Counted from the first letter of the stretch, positions 1 to 13,592 are shown. The stretch: DNA of 38,635 bases from Gemmatimonadota bacterium (GCA_016209985.1 JACQVB010000114.1:1-38635), one strand, 5' to 3'. Program-made: numbers and translations. Notes: a model not told the origin generated them from the letters alone.

Positions 1-1909
<1,909 letters not shown>

Positions 1910-1998
1910 GGGTCAGCTCGCTGGTGGTGGCTACTGGCAGTTGTGTATGTGGCGCGTCCCCAAGGTAGAGGGGAACGTGGCGGAACGGCACTGGCGGC

Positions 1999-3390
1999 TT
2001 AGCGCGGGGCCGCGTTCAGCAGAATGTCGGTTTCCAGCACTTCGTCCGGCAGGGCAGTCGGATATTGCCCGGAGAAACACGCATGGCAGAAGCGATGATC
2101 CTCTCCTCCCACCGCCCGAAGCGTTCCCTCGAGCGAAAGATAGCCCAGCGAATCGACGCCCAGATGCTCGCGGATCTCGTCGATCGAATGGGAAGACGCG
2201 ATCAATTCCGACCGGCTGGGCGTGTCGATTCCATAGTAGCAGGGGCCGGTGATGGGCGGCGAGGCAAGCCGGAAATGGACTTCGCGGGCGCCGGCTTGGC
2301 GGATCATTTGCACCAGACTGCGGGAGGTCGTTCCCCGGACCAGCGAATCGTCGATCACGACGACCTTCTTGCCGGCGATGACCTCTCGCACTGGATTGAA
2401 CTTGATGTGCACCTTGGCGGTACGGGTGGTCTGCCCGGGATTGATGAAGGTGCGGCCGACGTAGTGATTGCGGATCAGGCCGTGCTCGAGCTTCAATCCG
2501 CTCGCCTCGGCGAATCCCAGCGCCATCGCGTTGGCGGAATCGGGCACCGAAAACACGCAGTCGGCCCCGGGGGCCGGATGCTCGCGGGCCAGCTGGCGCC
2601 CCAGCTCCCGCCGGACTCGATCCACCGACTCGCCGAAGACGGTGCTGTCCGGGCGGGAGAAGTAGATCAGCTCGAACACGCAACGGCGGGATTCCGCATG
2701 GGCGAGGGGCGGCAAATCGGTGACTACGCCGTTTTCGATCTTGAGCCACTCGCCCGGGTGCAGCTCCCGGACCAGCTGCGCGCCCACGATGTCGAGCGCG
2801 CAGGTCTCGGACGCCAGGACGTGCCCCCGACCGAGGGAGCCCAGGACCAGCGGCCGGAATCCGCGCGGGTCGACGATGGCGTACATGGTGGACCCGATGG
2901 TGACGAGCAGGGAATAGGCGCCCTCTACCCGTTCGAGCGCATCGAGGATCTGATCGTCGGGACTTCTGGCGTCGGAGCGGGCGATCAGATGCACCAGAAC
3001 TTCGGAATCGGACGTGGACTGGAAGATGGAACCGTTACGGACCAGGTCTTCGCGCAGTTCCTGGGCGTTCGTGAGGTTGCCGTTGTGCGCCAGCGCCAGC
3101 GGACCCTGATGATAGTTCACCACCATGGGCTGGGCATTCTGGAGAACCGAGCTGCCGGTGGTGGAATAGCGGGTGTGACCGACGGCGACGTCGCCGGGGA
3201 GCGCCCGGACGGTCTCGGCCGGAAAGACTTCCTGGACCAGCCCCATCCCGCGGTGGGCGTGAGAGACGCCCTCGCGGTCTATCGACACGATCCCGGCCGA
3301 CTCCTGCCCGCGATGCTGCAAGGCGTAGAGACCCAGGTAGGTGAGCTGGGCCGCATCCTTGAGTCCGGCAACCCCGAAAATTCCGCACAT
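1999..3390 (-). CDS. purF: Amidophosphoribosyltransferase
   Basis: First committed step of purine synthesis: PRPP plus glutamine gives 5-phosphoribosylamine. The 463-aa protein starts MCGIFGVAGL, so Cys2 becomes the N-terminal nucleophile of the class II glutamine amidotransferase domain once Met is removed. No long propeptide is seen. The amidotransferase domain shows LQHRGQESAGI and GHTRYSTTGSS. The C-terminal phosphoribosyltransferase domain carries the PRPP-binding motif VVVIDDSLVRGTTSR. Length is normal for the family. It lies 8 nt downstream of purL in the same operon. Confidence 0.97.
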   Translation of the reverse strand: MCGIFGVAGLKDAAQLTYLGLYALQHRGQESAGIVSIDREGVSHAHRGMGLVQEVFPAETVRALPGDVAVGHTRYSTTGSSVLQNAQPMVVNYHQGPLALAHNGNLTNAQELREDLVRNGSIFQSTSDSEVLVHLIARSDARSPDDQILDALERVEGAYSLLVTIGSTMYAIVDPRGFRPLVLGSLGRGHVLASETCALDIVGAQLVRELHPGEWLKIENGVVTDLPPLAHAESRRCVFELIYFSRPDSTVFGESVDRVRRELGRQLAREHPAPGADCVFSVPDSANAMALGFAEASGLKLEHGLIRNHYVGRTFINPGQTTRTAKVHIKFNPVREVIAGKKVVVIDDSLVRGTTSRSLVQMIRQAGAREVHFRLASPPITGPCYYGIDTPSRSELIASSHSIDEIREHLGVDSLGYLSLEGTLRAVGGEDHRFCHACFSGQYPTALPDEVLETDILLNAAPR

Positions 3391-3398
3391 GGATGTCT

Positions 3399-5687
3399 TT
3401 AGTCCGCCGCGTCTTGAGCCAGAGTCAGATCCATACGGCGCGGAATGGCCGAGTAATAGATGTCTCGCAACTCGGCCGAGCCGGCCCGCACCGTCCGGTC
3501 CGCAAAAACCACCTCTAATTTAGCGAGTTTTTCTCCCACGTCTCCCACCACTACCGCCGGTACGCCGGACTGGCCGGCCAGCTCGAGAAGCCGTTCGCGT
3601 TTTTTTGGCGATACGCTGATCACCACCCGGCCATGGTCTTCGCCACAGAACACCGCCTCGGCGGACATGCCGTTCTGCATCCGGCGAAGATCGATTTTCG
3701 CACCCCTCGGGCCATCGGCGTAGGGGCCGCCAATGCAGGCCTCTGCCAGGCCGACCGCGAGACCGCCATCGCTGAGGTCGTGCGCGCTCTGCAGCAAGGA
3801 TTGCTCGGCCGCGGCCACGAGGAAGTCGATCAGCCGGCGCTCGCCGGCCAGGTCCACCGGTGGTGGAGCTCCCGCCACGGTATCCAACACGACGGCCCAG
3901 TAGGACGACGCTCCGAGATGTCCGGCAGTGGCTCCCAGGACCACGATGCTGTCGCCGGTGGCACGGAAGTGCGCCCCCACGGCGAGACGCGCGTCCTCGA
4001 TCAGACCCACCATGCCGATCACCGGTGTCGGGTCAACCGCCCCGGTCGGACTCTCGTTATAGAAAGAAACGTTTCCCCCCGTCACCGGGGTTTCCAGGAC
4101 CCGACACGCCTCCGCGATGCCGCGGCATGCCTCCCGGAACTGGAAGAACACCTCCGGGCGCTCGGGGCTGCCGAAGTTGAGGCAGTTGGTAATGCCGATG
4201 GGCCTGGCGCCGGTGCACGCCACGTTCCTGGCGGCCTCGGCAACGGCGGCTTTGCCGCCTTCGAACGGGTCCAGTCGAACGTAGCGCGAGTTGCAGTCGG
4301 TGGAGAACGCGAGTCCCAGCGGGGTTCCGGGGACGGCGACGACTCCTGCATCACCTCCCGGACCCAGCACGGTCGACGCCTGAACGGTCGAATCGTACTG
4401 TTCGTACACCCAGCGTTTGCTGGCGATCGACGGCGAATCCAGCAAGGTGCGCCAGGCGTCGGCCAGGTCCGGCGGCAGCTGGGCCGGACGGGCGGAGCGG
4501 AGCGCCACGACCGCGGGATCTTCCAGGGCAGCCGGCTCGTATACCGGGCAATCTTCGACCAGCGGCTCGCCGGGAATCTCGACGACCGTGCGGGAGCCAT
4601 GGCGCACGCGATACATCCCGTCGTCGGTCACGCGGCCGATCGGCGTCGCGTCCAGTTCCCACTTTCGCGCAATCTCCCGCACCTGCCCGACGCGATCCTT
4701 GCGGGCAACGACCAGCATCCGCTCCTGGGATTCGGAGAGCAGGATCTCATAAGGGGTCATGCCGGCTTCGCGCGTCGGCACCAGCGCGACATCGATTTCC
4801 ACCCCGACTCCGCCGCGAGCCGCCATTTCCGCGGACGACGAGGTCAGCCCGGCGGCCCCCATGTCCTGGATGGCTACGATGTGGCCCGAGGCGATCAGCT
4901 CGAGGCTGGCCTCCAGCAGCAGCTTTTCGGTGAACGGATCGCCCACCTGGACCTGTGGCCGGCGGGCTTCGCTCTCCTGGGTCAGCTCTTCCGAGGCGAA
5001 CGACGCTCCGTGGATTCCGTCGCGGCCGGTGCGGGAGCCGACCGCCATGAGGATATTGCCCACGCCGCTCGCGGCCGAGCGAATGAGATCGTCCTCCCGG
5101 AGCAGGCCCACGCACATCGCATTGACCAGCGGATTGCCGGAATATCCCGGCGCGAAGTCGACCTCGCCGCCGACGGTGGGAATCCCCACGCAGTTGCCGT
5201 AATTGCCGACTCCGCGAACGACGCCCGCGAACAGGTACCGGTTCCTGGCGTCGGAGAGCGGTCCGAAGCGAAGACTGTTCAGCAGGGCGATGGGCCGGGC
5301 GCCCATGGTAAACACATCCCGCACAATGCCGCCCACACCGGTGGCGGCCCCCTGATACGGCTCGACGGCTGATGGGTGATTGTGGGATTCGATCTTGAAC
5401 GCGACTGCCCATCCCTCACCCAGCCGCAGCACACCGGCGTTTTCGCCGGGTCCCTGGAGAACCCGGGGACCGTGGGTCGGGAAGCGCTTGAGGATAGGTC
5501 GGGAATGCTTGTAGGAGCAGTGTTCGCTCCACAACGCGGAAAAAATGCCGAGCTCGGCAAAAGTCGGAATGCGACCCAACATCGCGCGGATGCGGGCGTA
5601 CTCTTCCTGGTTGAGATTGTGCTCGCGAACGAGCTCGTCGGTTACCGGGGGGTCGCCCGGAAAGGGCTCGGCGTGGGTGACCGTCAC
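3399..5687 (-). CDS. purL: Phosphoribosylformylglycinamidine synthase subunit PurL (small type)
   Basis: ATP-dependent synthetase subunit of the three-part FGAM synthase; it works with PurQ (glutaminase) and PurS (bridge), both encoded upstream. The frame is open to 5885, but the GTG at 5687 is the likely start: it overlaps the stop of the preceding gene as GTGA and gives 762 aa, close to the ~740 aa of the small PurL class. Residues before it look like an out-of-frame shadow. Motifs include [11 protein letters not shown] near the N terminus, [21 protein letters not shown], and a second AIRS-like half with [13 protein letters not shown] and [13 protein letters not shown]. There is no C-terminal glutaminase domain, in line with the separate purQ. 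Confidence 0.96.
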   Translation of the reverse strand: MTVTHAEPFPGDPPVTDELVREHNLNQEEYARIRAMLGRIPTFAELGIFSALWSEHCSYKHSRPILKRFPTHGPRVLQGPGENAGVLRLGEGWAVAFKIESHNHPSAVEPYQGAATGVGGIVRDVFTMGARPIALLNSLRFGPLSDARNRYLFAGVVRGVGNYGNCVGIPTVGGEVDFAPGYSGNPLVNAMCVGLLREDDLIRSAASGVGNILMAVGSRTGRDGIHGASFASEELTQESEARRPQVQVGDPFTEKLLLEASLELIASGHIVAIQDMGAAGLTSSSAEMAARGGVGVEIDVALVPTREAGMTPYEILLSESQERMLVVARKDRVGQVREIARKWELDATPIGRVTDDGMYRVRHGSRTVVEIPGEPLVEDCPVYEPAALEDPAVVALRSARPAQLPPDLADAWRTLLDSPSIASKRWVYEQYDSTVQASTVLGPGGDAGVVAVPGTPLGLAFSTDCNSRYVRLDPFEGGKAAVAEAARNVACTGARPIGITNCLNFGSPERPEVFFQFREACRGIAEACRVLETPVTGGNVSFYNESPTGAVDPTPVIGMVGLIEDARLAVGAHFRATGDSIVVLGATAGHLGASSYWAVVLDTVAGAPPPVDLAGERRLIDFLVAAAEQSLLQSAHDLSDGGLAVGLAEACIGGPYADGPRGAKIDLRRMQNGMSAEAVFCGEDHGRVVISVSPKKRERLLELAGQSGVPAVVVGDVGEKLAKLEVVFADRTVRAGSAELRDIYYSAIPRRMDLTLAQDAAD

Positions 5688-6013
5688 GCCGGGTGCGGCG
5701 TCTTGCCGTGAATGTGCACGCCGCGGACCAGCGACTTGAAGATGGAGCTGAACGTGCCGGTCTCCGCGCGGATCAGCGTCTCCGCTTCGCCCGCGTCGAA
5801 CCATACACCCAGGCAATCGGGACAGCGATCCACCTGGATCTCGTGATATGCCTCGGCCTTCAGGTGGCCCCCACACTTCGGGCACCGCATGAAGTGCGAG
5901 CGCCGTTCGGAGTCCTGGGCGGCGCGCTCGGCAGCCATGCGCCGGGCCTTGAGAATCTCGGCCTCGCGAAGGGCGAAGTACTCGTCCTCGTTCTTGCTGG
6001 GCTTGTCGGTCAT
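5684..6013 (-). CDS. zf-TFIIB domain protein (small zinc-ribbon)
   Basis: A 109-aa protein. Residues 1-40 are a charged, probably helical region ([17 protein letters not shown]). A zinc ribbon follows, with CPKCGG and [13 protein letters not shown] as the two Cys pairs, matching the zf-TFIIB (COG3809-like) family. The role of this family in bacteria is not settled. ATG 6013 is chosen because it overlaps the stop of the lipoprotein gene as ATGA and begins the conserved part; a longer frame to 6256 is a shadow of that gene. Its own stop overlaps the purL start as GTGA, so it is translationally wedged between the envelope lipoprotein and purL. A link to purine synthesis cannot be read from the sequence. 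Confidence 0.85.
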   Translation of the reverse strand: MTDKPSKNEDEYFALREAEILKARRMAAERAAQDSERRSHFMRCPKCGGHLKAEAYHEIQVDRCPDCLGVWFDAGEAETLIRAETGTFSSIFKSLVRGVHIHGKTPHPA

Positions 6014-6579
6014 GTCGCCGCTCCCGGTGCGGGTGCTGGCGAAGGCGGCGGAGTGGAATCGGGAAATGCCGCGGGAAGCGTCATGGTGCCCGTGGTGGGT
6101 TCGGGCGTACGGCCCGCGGGTGAGGACGAATTGCCGGCGTAGGTGTGTCCGGGACCGCGTACTACGGCGTCCACTACTTGTCCGTTCTCGAGAAACACCA
6201 CGTCGAAGGTTCCACAGGTGGCCTCGCAGCCGTTCCGGAAGTAGAGGTAGCCCCAATGGTCGCGGTTCCGTTCGGCCACCGGGACACCCCAGGTCGCGAT
6301 CACCTGCTCGCGAGTCATACCCGGCGTCACCGTGCCGGTATCGATCGGCGTCCAGGGCTCATCCACCGGCGCCACCGCGGGACGTGTCACCGGTTTGGCG
6401 CTGACTTTGGCCGTGTCCCGGCCGGCGGGAGCCGCCGCGACCGGCGGCGGGCCGGCCGGCGTTCCGGGTCGCGCGGCGGGCTGCTTCTTGCCGAGGAACG
6501 GGATCTTGCCGCCGATCTTGTCGCAACCGGTGAGCGCTACGGTGACCAGCAGAATGCCAACGACGCCGTGCCGTGTCAT
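6010..6579 (-). CDS. Lipoprotein with SmpA/OmlA (BamE-like) domain
   Basis: A 189-aa predicted lipoprotein. The signal peptide [19 protein letters not shown] ends in a lipobox (LTGC, lipidated Cys19). A Pro/Ala-rich, low-complexity linker runs to about residue 75. A compact domain follows, with [15 protein letters not shown] and [15 protein letters not shown], the hallmark pattern of the SmpA/OmlA/BamE fold. A Cys pair ([10 protein letters not shown]) inside the domain could form a disulfide. The Pro-rich tail is low-complexity again. BamE itself belongs to the outer-membrane protein assembly complex, but this longer protein may only share the fold. It overlaps both purQ and the zf-TFIIB gene by 4 nt. 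Confidence 0.8.
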   Translation of the reverse strand: MTRHGVVGILLVTVALTGCDKIGGKIPFLGKKQPAARPGTPAGPPPVAAAPAGRDTAKVSAKPVTRPAVAPVDEPWTPIDTGTVTPGMTREQVIATWGVPVAERNRDHWGYLYFRNGCEATCGTFDVVFLENGQVVDAVVRGPGHTYAGNSSSPAGRTPEPTTGTMTLPAAFPDSTPPPSPAPAPGAAT

Positions 6580-7262
6580 CGCGTTCCTCCCAGCGGGACT
6601 CGAGCCCGCCTGATCATGGATTCGAAAACCTTCGCGCCGGCGGACTCGCCGACTAGCGGATCGGCGGCACGTTCCGGGTGAGGCATTATGCCGACGACGT
6701 TCCGCTCGGTATTGGTTACCCCGGCGATGTCGTTCACCGAACCGTTGGGGTTCTCACCGACATACCGGAGGACCACCTGATCCTCCGCCTCGAGCTGCCG
6801 CAGGACCTCGGGCGGCGCCACGTAGCGGCCTTCACCGTGCGCGACGGGCACCATGAACGTGGCTCCGCGCTCGAATGCTGCCGTGAACGGGGTGTCGTCG
6901 GTCTCGACCCGGACCCGCACCGGAAGCGAGGCGAACGTCAGTCTGGCGTTTCGCATGAGCGCTCCGGGAAGCAGTCCGGCCTCACAGAGCACCTGGAAAC
7001 CATTGCAGATCCCCAGCACCGGGCCACCGGCCTCGGCATGGGCCTGCACCGCGGCCATGACCGGGCTGAAACGCGCGATCGCGCCGGCCCGCAAATAGTC
7101 GCCGAAGGCAAAACCGCCGGGAAGCAACACGGCATCAGCCCGCTGGAGATGGCGATCCCGATGCCACACATAATACGCGTCCGCCCCGGCATTGCGAGCG
7201 GCCCGCAGCGTGTCGGCATCGCAATTGGATCCCGGAAAACGGATTACTGCAACACGCATCAT
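6576..7262 (-). CDS. purQ: Phosphoribosylformylglycinamidine synthase subunit PurQ
   Basis: Glutaminase subunit that feeds ammonia to PurL. The protein is 228 aa from ATG 7262, which overlaps the purS stop (ATGA); the next codon is also ATG (7259) and could equally be used, giving MRVAVIRFPGSNCD. Class I glutamine amidotransferase signatures are visible: LPGGFAFGDYLRAGAIA, the nucleophile in GICNGFQVL, and the catalytic His/Glu in MPHPERA near the C terminus. Length is normal. It sits directly after purS as in Gram-positive purSQL clusters, but two unrelated genes separate it from purL here. Confidence 0.96.
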   Translation of the reverse strand: MMRVAVIRFPGSNCDADTLRAARNAGADAYYVWHRDRHLQRADAVLLPGGFAFGDYLRAGAIARFSPVMAAVQAHAEAGGPVLGICNGFQVLCEAGLLPGALMRNARLTFASLPVRVRVETDDTPFTAAFERGATFMVPVAHGEGRYVAPPEVLRQLEAEDQVVLRYVGENPNGSVNDIAGVTNTERNVVGIMPHPERAADPLVGESAGAKVFESMIRRARVPLGGTR

Positions 7263-7519
7263 TCCACTGGTCTCACGGAAAGAGTGAAATCCTCGGTCAC
7301 CGGGTTCGCCAGCAGCCGCTCGCACATCGAGCGCGCATCATCCTCGGCCTGGCCCGAATCGGGACGCTCCAACTCCAGGGTGAGCGCCTTGCCGACTCGC
7401 ACCCCGCCCACGCCCTTAAAACCGAGGGCATCGAGAGCGTGTTCCACCGCCTGGCCCTGTGGGTCGAGCAGAGCGCGTCGGGGCATCACCCGGACTTCCA
7501 CGGCGAATTTGGGACTCAT
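7259..7519 (-). CDS. purS: Phosphoribosylformylglycinamidine synthase subunit PurS
   Basis: Small 86-aa bridging subunit of the PurSQL complex, required when PurL is of the short type. It shows the family pattern of a conserved β-strand start (FAVEVRVMPRRALLDPQG), the helix EHALDALGFKGVGGVRVGK and the C-terminal motif CERLLANPVTEDF. The start overlaps the pssA stop by 4 nt and the stop overlaps purQ by 4 nt. Confidence 0.95.
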   Translation of the reverse strand: MSPKFAVEVRVMPRRALLDPQGQAVEHALDALGFKGVGGVRVGKALTLELERPDSGQAEDDARSMCERLLANPVTEDFTLSVRPVE

Positions 7520-8355
7520 GTGCCACCCGCGGAGGGTGGTTCTCGCCGCCGGCGGTCCCGCAACTCGAAGTCATGAAGCACCAGTTGCTCCTGTGGCCGG
7601 TCTCCCGATTCCGTGAACGCCTGCACGGCGCCGCGTACCAGGCCGTAGGTGAGATAGGCGATGGCCAACGGAAAGAAGAAAATGTCCCGCTCCCAGATCC
7701 CGAAGACCAGGATGGTCAGATTGATCCCGAGCCCGATCAGGCCCTGGACCGACCTGGTCCCGATGCGGGGCAGCCGGGCGTAGCGCACCGTGCTCACCAT
7801 AGCCAGACTGACGGCCATGGTGAGAAAGATGAGAAGCTGCGACCAGGGAAGGCCGGAGAGCTGGTCGCGGTAGAGTCCGGTTTCGGTGAACGGATAATAG
7901 GTCGCGAGGGTCATTCCCGCGGCAGGGGAGGGCAGGCCGGTGAAATAGGTCTTGTGCTCGCCGGTGATCTGGACGTTGTAGCGCGCCAGGCGCAAGGCCG
8001 CGCACACGACGTATCCGTAGGAGAAGACCCAGGCGAACGGACCCTGGCGGTTGAAAACCAGGAAGTACATGAGGACGGCCGGTGCGACCCCGAAACTCAC
8101 GATGTCGACCAGCGAATCCAGCTCCGCGCCAAAGCGCGTCCCGGTATTGCTCATTCGAGCGAACATGCCGTCCAGCAGGTCCAGCACCCCGGCGATGACG
8201 ATATACCAGCCCGCGCGATAGAAGTCGCCGCGCGATGCCAGGACGATGGACCAGATTCCGAAGAACAGATTGGCCAACGTGAAGATGCTGGGCATCACGA
8301 TGACGACCCGACGAACGCCGCGCCGCTCGGCCCGGGGAGGTCTTATTCCGGCCAT
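7516..8355 (-). CDS. pssA: CDP-diacylglycerol--serine O-phosphatidyltransferase
   Basis: Integral inner-membrane enzyme that makes phosphatidylserine, the precursor that Psd decarboxylates. The 279-aa protein has the complete CDP-alcohol phosphatidyltransferase signature, D59-x2-D62-G63-x2-A66-R67-x8-G76-x3-D80-x3-D84, next to several hydrophobic segments (residues 18-40, 50-62, 85-110, and others further on). The start at 8355 lies 13 nt inside the end of psd. A later start near MPSIFTLANL (residue 21) is possible, but the first ATG fits the coupling. psd and pssA are commonly paired; what is unusual here is their position between purC and purS. Confidence 0.94.
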   Translation of the reverse strand: MAGIRPPRAERRGVRRVVIVMPSIFTLANLFFGIWSIVLASRGDFYRAGWYIVIAGVLDLLDGMFARMSNTGTRFGAELDSLVDIVSFGVAPAVLMYFLVFNRQGPFAWVFSYGYVVCAALRLARYNVQITGEHKTYFTGLPSPAAGMTLATYYPFTETGLYRDQLSGLPWSQLLIFLTMAVSLAMVSTVRYARLPRIGTRSVQGLIGLGINLTILVFGIWERDIFFFPLAIAYLTYGLVRGAVQAFTESGDRPQEQLVLHDFELRDRRRREPPSAGGT

Positions 8356-8987
8356 TCCGCCACGACCGAACGCCCTGCCTTGACGCGCTCTCCCACCTTG
8401 ACCCGCGGCTGGGCTCCGGCCGCGAACGTGTCCACCCGGGAACCAAAGCGGATCATGCCCAAACGCTCGCCCTGGCGAACCTCGGCGCCCACGACGGCAT
8501 CGGTGACGATGCGCCGCGCGATGAGACCGGCGATCTGCCGTACCAGTACCCGCCCGCGTGATGCTCGAATTCCCAGCGACATCCGCTCATTTCCCTCGCT
8601 CGCCTTGTCCAGGCTGGCATTGATGAACCGACCGGAGCGGTAGTCACGCAGCTCCACGGTGCCGCTCACCGGATAGCGATTTACGTGTACGTCGAAAATA
8701 CTCATAAAAATGGAGATCCGTGTGGCGCGGCCGCCGACGTACGAGGATTCGTCCACTTCGGCGACCGAGACGACCAGCCCGTCGGCGGGGGAAATGATGA
8801 GCCGCTCGCCCCGGGGGCCTTCCCGGGCGGGGTCCCGGAAGAAGATGGGCAGCCAGATCGCCACCGGGATCCAGAGAGCGAGCGGGAAATACCAGCCGCC
8901 TCCTCGTCGCCAGGCGAGAGCGGCCAGAGCCAGCAGGATCAGCCCGCCCAGAGCGAGAAACAGCCGGCCTTCCGGAGCGAATTTCAC
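8343..8987 (-). CDS. psd: Phosphatidylserine decarboxylase proenzyme (short type)
   Basis: Converts phosphatidylserine to phosphatidylethanolamine. The GTG at 8987 overlaps the purC stop as GTGA and gives 214 aa, matching the short PSD subfamily; the frame further upstream is a shadow of purC. Two hydrophobic segments (about residues 9-25 and 32-50) anchor the N terminus. Family motifs are [31 protein letters not shown] and the self-processing site FGSRVDTF, where cleavage between Gly182 and Ser183 would generate the pyruvoyl group. Confidence 0.93.
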   Translation of the reverse strand: MKFAPEGRLFLALGGLILLALAALAWRRGGGWYFPLALWIPVAIWLPIFFRDPAREGPRGERLIISPADGLVVSVAEVDESSYVGGRATRISIFMSIFDVHVNRYPVSGTVELRDYRSGRFINASLDKASEGNERMSLGIRASRGRVLVRQIAGLIARRIVTDAVVGAEVRQGERLGMIRFGSRVDTFAAGAQPRVKVGERVKAGRSVVAEWPE

Positions 8988-9910
8988 GAAACGGCCGGTA
9001 GGGAATTGCCGGTAATGCGCAGAAACGCGTCCTGATACCTGATGCTGGTCGCGCGCACCACTTCCCAGGGCAACGATGGCGGCGGTGCCTGGCCGTTCCA
9101 TTCGCCATGGCGCCGCAGGCCGTCGAGGTAGTCGCGCAGTGGCTGCTTGTCGAAGCTCGGCTGGCCGCGACCCGGCTGGTACTGGTCTGCGGGCCAGAAC
9201 CGCGAGGAATCCGGCGTCAGGACTTCGTCGATCAGGAGCAGCTCGCCGGTCGGCGTGTGCCCGAACTCGAACTTGGTGTCGGCGATGATGATCCCTCGCC
9301 GGGTGGCCTGGTCGCGCCCGATAGTATAGACCTCGAGCGACAAGGCGCGCAGTCGCTCCGCGAGCGGACGGCCGATTGATTCGGCCATTCGCTCGTAGGT
9401 GACGTTTTCATCGTGACCCGTTTCGGCTTTGGTGGCGGGAGAGAAAATGGGTGGGTCCAACCGCGCGCTCTCCACCAACCCGGCAGGGAGCACTTCGCCG
9501 GCCAGGGTGCCCGATTTCCGGTACTCCAGCCACGCGGATCCGGACAGGTATCCACGAACCACGCATTCGAAAGGAATGGGAGTCGCCCGGCGACACAGCA
9601 TCGAGCGCCCCGCGATGAGCTCGCGGTGAGCCGCCAACGCCGGTACCCGGCGCACGATCGCGTCAGCGTCTGCGGTGACGAAGTGGCTCGGCACCTTGTC
9701 GCGTAGGATCCCGAACCAGTAGGCGCTCATCTGAGTCAGCACGACGCCCTTCCTGGGCACCGGCTCGTTCATGACAACGTCGAAGGCGCTGACGCGATCG
9801 CTCGCCACCAGCAGGACGTGACCGTCGTCCACGGAATAGACTTCGCGGACTTTTCCCTGGCGAATCAGCGGTAGCGGCAGCTCGGTCCGGCGGACGGTCG
9901 TCTCGGTCAC
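8984..9910 (-). CDS. purC: Phosphoribosylaminoimidazole-succinocarboxamide synthase (long type)
   Basis: Joins CAIR with aspartate to make SAICAR. The protein is 308 aa, clearly longer than the ~235-aa enterobacterial form and close to the yeast-type enzyme. Conserved blocks are [23 protein letters not shown], the succinate/aspartate-site [21 protein letters not shown] and [15 protein letters not shown]. It overlaps purB upstream by 4 nt and psd downstream by 4 nt. Together with the long-type purB next to it, this suggests both enzymes belong to the eukaryote-like branches of their families. Confidence 0.96.
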   Translation of the reverse strand: MTETTVRRTELPLPLIRQGKVREVYSVDDGHVLLVASDRVSAFDVVMNEPVPRKGVVLTQMSAYWFGILRDKVPSHFVTADADAIVRRVPALAAHRELIAGRSMLCRRATPIPFECVVRGYLSGSAWLEYRKSGTLAGEVLPAGLVESARLDPPIFSPATKAETGHDENVTYERMAESIGRPLAERLRALSLEVYTIGRDQATRRGIIIADTKFEFGHTPTGELLLIDEVLTPDSSRFWPADQYQPGRGQPSFDKQPLRDYLDGLRRHGEWNGQAPPPSLPWEVVRATSIRYQDAFLRITGNSLPAVS

Positions 9911-11342
9911 ACGGTCACTCCGGCGTCATCGGGGGCGGCATAGGATTTCAGGGAATCGAGCAGTTGCGCAAGCGTGCCGTCGACGTATTCCAGCACCTGC
10001 TCCGGTGCGCGTCCAACGTAGCGGGAGGGCTCCAGCTCGGCGCGAAGCGCCTTGGCGTCCACCCGTCCGAAGGCGGGATCGGTGCCCAGGCGTTCGAGCA
10101 GGTTATTGGCACGCCCGCTCTCTACCGCCTCGCTCACAGCGCGGCTGTGGCGCCGGATCACTTCGTGCAGCGCCTGGCGGTCACCTCCGGCTTCCACCCC
10201 GAGCATCAACCATCGCTCGGTGGCCATGAAGGGCATGGCGGCGTCCACGTTGCGCCTGATTGCCGCTTCCCGCACTTCGAGTCCGGCCGCCACATTGGTC
10301 GCGAGAATCAGCAGCGCGTCGGTCGCCAGGCACCCGTCGGGCAGGACCAGGCGCCGGTTGGCGCTGTCGTCCAGCGTGCGCTCCAGCCATTGCGTGGCTG
10401 CCGTGTAGGCCGTGTTGTCCCGGATCGCGAGGACGTAACGCGCGAGGGAGCAGATGCGCTCCGCCCGCATGGGGTTCCGCTTGTACGGCATGGCGCTGGA
10501 ACCGACCTGTTCGCTTTCCACCGGTTCCAGCACCTCGCCTTCGTGCTGCAGCAGCCGCAGATCGGTCCCGAATTTGGCCGCGGATTCCGCCACGGCGGCG
10601 AACAGATCGAGGACCCGGGCGTCGACCTTCCGGGTGTAGGTCTGCCCCGAAACCGGAATCGAGCCGGAAAACCCGAAGGCCGCAGCCACCCGACGGTCCA
10701 GCTCGCGCACCTTTTCATGGTCCCCGTGAAACAGCTCGAGAAAACTGGCCTGGGTGCCGGTGGTACCCTTGCAGCCGCGCAGCGGAAGGCCGGTGATACC
10801 GTCCCGCAGCGAAGCCGCGTCGAGCGCGAAATCCTGCAGCCACAGGGCGGCGCGCTTGCCTACGGTGGTGAGCTGCGCCGGCTGAAAATGGGTATACGCC
10901 AGCGTGGGTAGTGTCCGATGGCGCAGCGCGAAGGACCGCAGGGCGGTCAACACGGCGACCACGCGACCGAGGATGATCTTCATCGCGTCCCGCAGGATGA
11001 TGAGATCCGCGTTGTCGGTCACATACGCGCTGGTCGCACCCAGATGGAGGAAGGGCCGCGCGGCTGGCGCCTGATCGCCGAAAGCATGAATGTGCGCCAT
11101 GACGTCATGCCGAAACCGCCGCTCATATGCCTTGGCCTGCTCGAGATCGGCGTCGTCGAGGTGCGCCGACATTTCTGCCAGCGCCTGCTCCGGAACGGGG
11201 AGGCCCAGGTGCCGTTGCTCGGTCGCGAGGGCCAGCCAGAGCCGCCGCCACAGGCCAATGCGGTGTTGCTCGCTCCATAGCCGTTGCATGGCGGGCGAGG
11301 CGTAGCGGGTCGCCAACGGCGATTCGTAGCGGCCGGCGTCGC

Positions 11343-11346
<4 letters not shown>
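9907..11346 (-). CDS. purB: Adenylosuccinate lyase (eukaryote-like)
   Basis: Cleaves SAICAR and adenylosuccinate, acting twice in AMP synthesis. The 479-aa protein carries the fumarase/lyase signature [16 protein letters not shown]. Its opening ([15 protein letters not shown]) and segments such as [31 protein letters not shown] and [13 protein letters not shown] resemble animal ADSL more than the ~430-aa Bacillus or ~456-aa E. coli forms; I judge this from memory of the family, not from an alignment. The start overlaps the htrA stop by 4 nt. Confidence 0.96.
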
Positions 11347-12743
<1,397 letters not shown>

Positions 12744-12763
12744 ATCTCGGAGCCTGGCAGCAT

Positions 12764-13543
12764 TCAGGGCGCTCGCTCGAGCTGAGGATAACGGGCGCCC
12801 ATCAGGTAGAGACCTTGAGGCGGCGCCGGTGGACTGGTTTCCGAGTTGTGCGTGGTGAGAAGCAGTGATGCGACATCGGAAGCGGGCCGACGGCCACGCC
12901 CGATGTCCACCATGGTCCCCACCAAGAAACGGACCATGCGGTGCAAGAATCGATCGGCCTCGATGTGGAAAATAAAACCTTCCCCGTCGCGGCGCGCCTC
13001 CCATTCGGCGATCAGAATGCGACACCGGTAGTGCGACTTGGGCTGTCCTACCGCGCAAAAGGCGCGGAAATCGTGCTCGCCGGCCAGCGCGGCGGCGGCA
13101 TCCTGGAGGGCGCGGGCATCGAGGTCGGCCCCGAGTGCCCACTCGAAGGGGCGGCGGAAGGGAGAGAAGGCCGCTGCGTCGCACCCGACGACATAGCGGT
13201 AGATCCGGGCTTCGGCGTGCTTGCGCGCATGGAAGCCTTCGGGAGCATGACCGGTTCGCGCGGCCCAGACATCCACTGGCAACAGGCTGTTCAGCGCGCG
13301 GAGCAGCTGCGCGGGATCCCACCCGGACGGCATGCGAAAGCTGACCACTTGTCCGAGAGCGTGGACTCCGGCATCGGTGCGACCGGCCGCGTGGGTGACG
13401 ACGCGCGACCCGGTGAGGCGCTCCAAAACGGCTTCGAGCTCACCCTGCACGGTGCGCTTGGAGGGTTGCCGTTGCCACCCTGCAAAGTCGCGGCCAACGT
13501 AGTGAAGGACCGCATAGCAGGGGGTACCCAGCATGGCGCGCAA
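12764..13543 (-). CDS. truA: tRNA pseudouridine(38-40) synthase
   Basis: Forms pseudouridine at positions 38-40 of the tRNA anticodon arm. The 259-aa protein carries the catalytic motif AAGRTDAGVHA with Asp57, an N-terminal YVGRDFAGWQRQP, and the C-terminal RFLHRMVRFLVGTMVDIGRG block. Length is normal. A second ATG at residue 4 (13534) is an equally good start. It is the first gene of the minus-strand cluster, so its promoter should lie within 13544-13658. Confidence 0.95.
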   Translation of the reverse strand: MRAMLGTPCYAVLHYVGRDFAGWQRQPSKRTVQGELEAVLERLTGSRVVTHAAGRTDAGVHALGQVVSFRMPSGWDPAQLLRALNSLLPVDVWAARTGHAPEGFHARKHAEARIYRYVVGCDAAAFSPFRRPFEWALGADLDARALQDAAAALAGEHDFRAFCAVGQPKSHYRCRILIAEWEARRDGEGFIFHIEADRFLHRMVRFLVGTMVDIGRGRRPASDVASLLLTTHNSETSPPAPPQGLYLMGARYPQLERAP

Positions 13544-13592
13544 GATACAGCGCCGCGTCGTGTAGGGGCAAGCGTGACAACAGGTTGCGTGA

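Noticed and set aside
3633-5372. 579-codon plus-strand frame
   Set aside because: Antisense shadow of purL; no family features.
5688-5885. N-terminal extension of PurL to 5885
   Set aside because: These 66 codons lie across the zf-TFIIB gene in another frame and do not look like PurL; the GTG at 5687 gives the family's normal start.
6420-6470. GC-rich palindromic stretch in the lipoprotein gene
   Set aside because: It encodes the Pro/Ala/Gly-rich linker; short complementary GC runs are expected there and show no regular unit as in meaB.
12744-13322. Extension of the HtrA frame to 13322
   Set aside because: It is a shadow of truA; the lipoprotein signal peptide begins at 12743.
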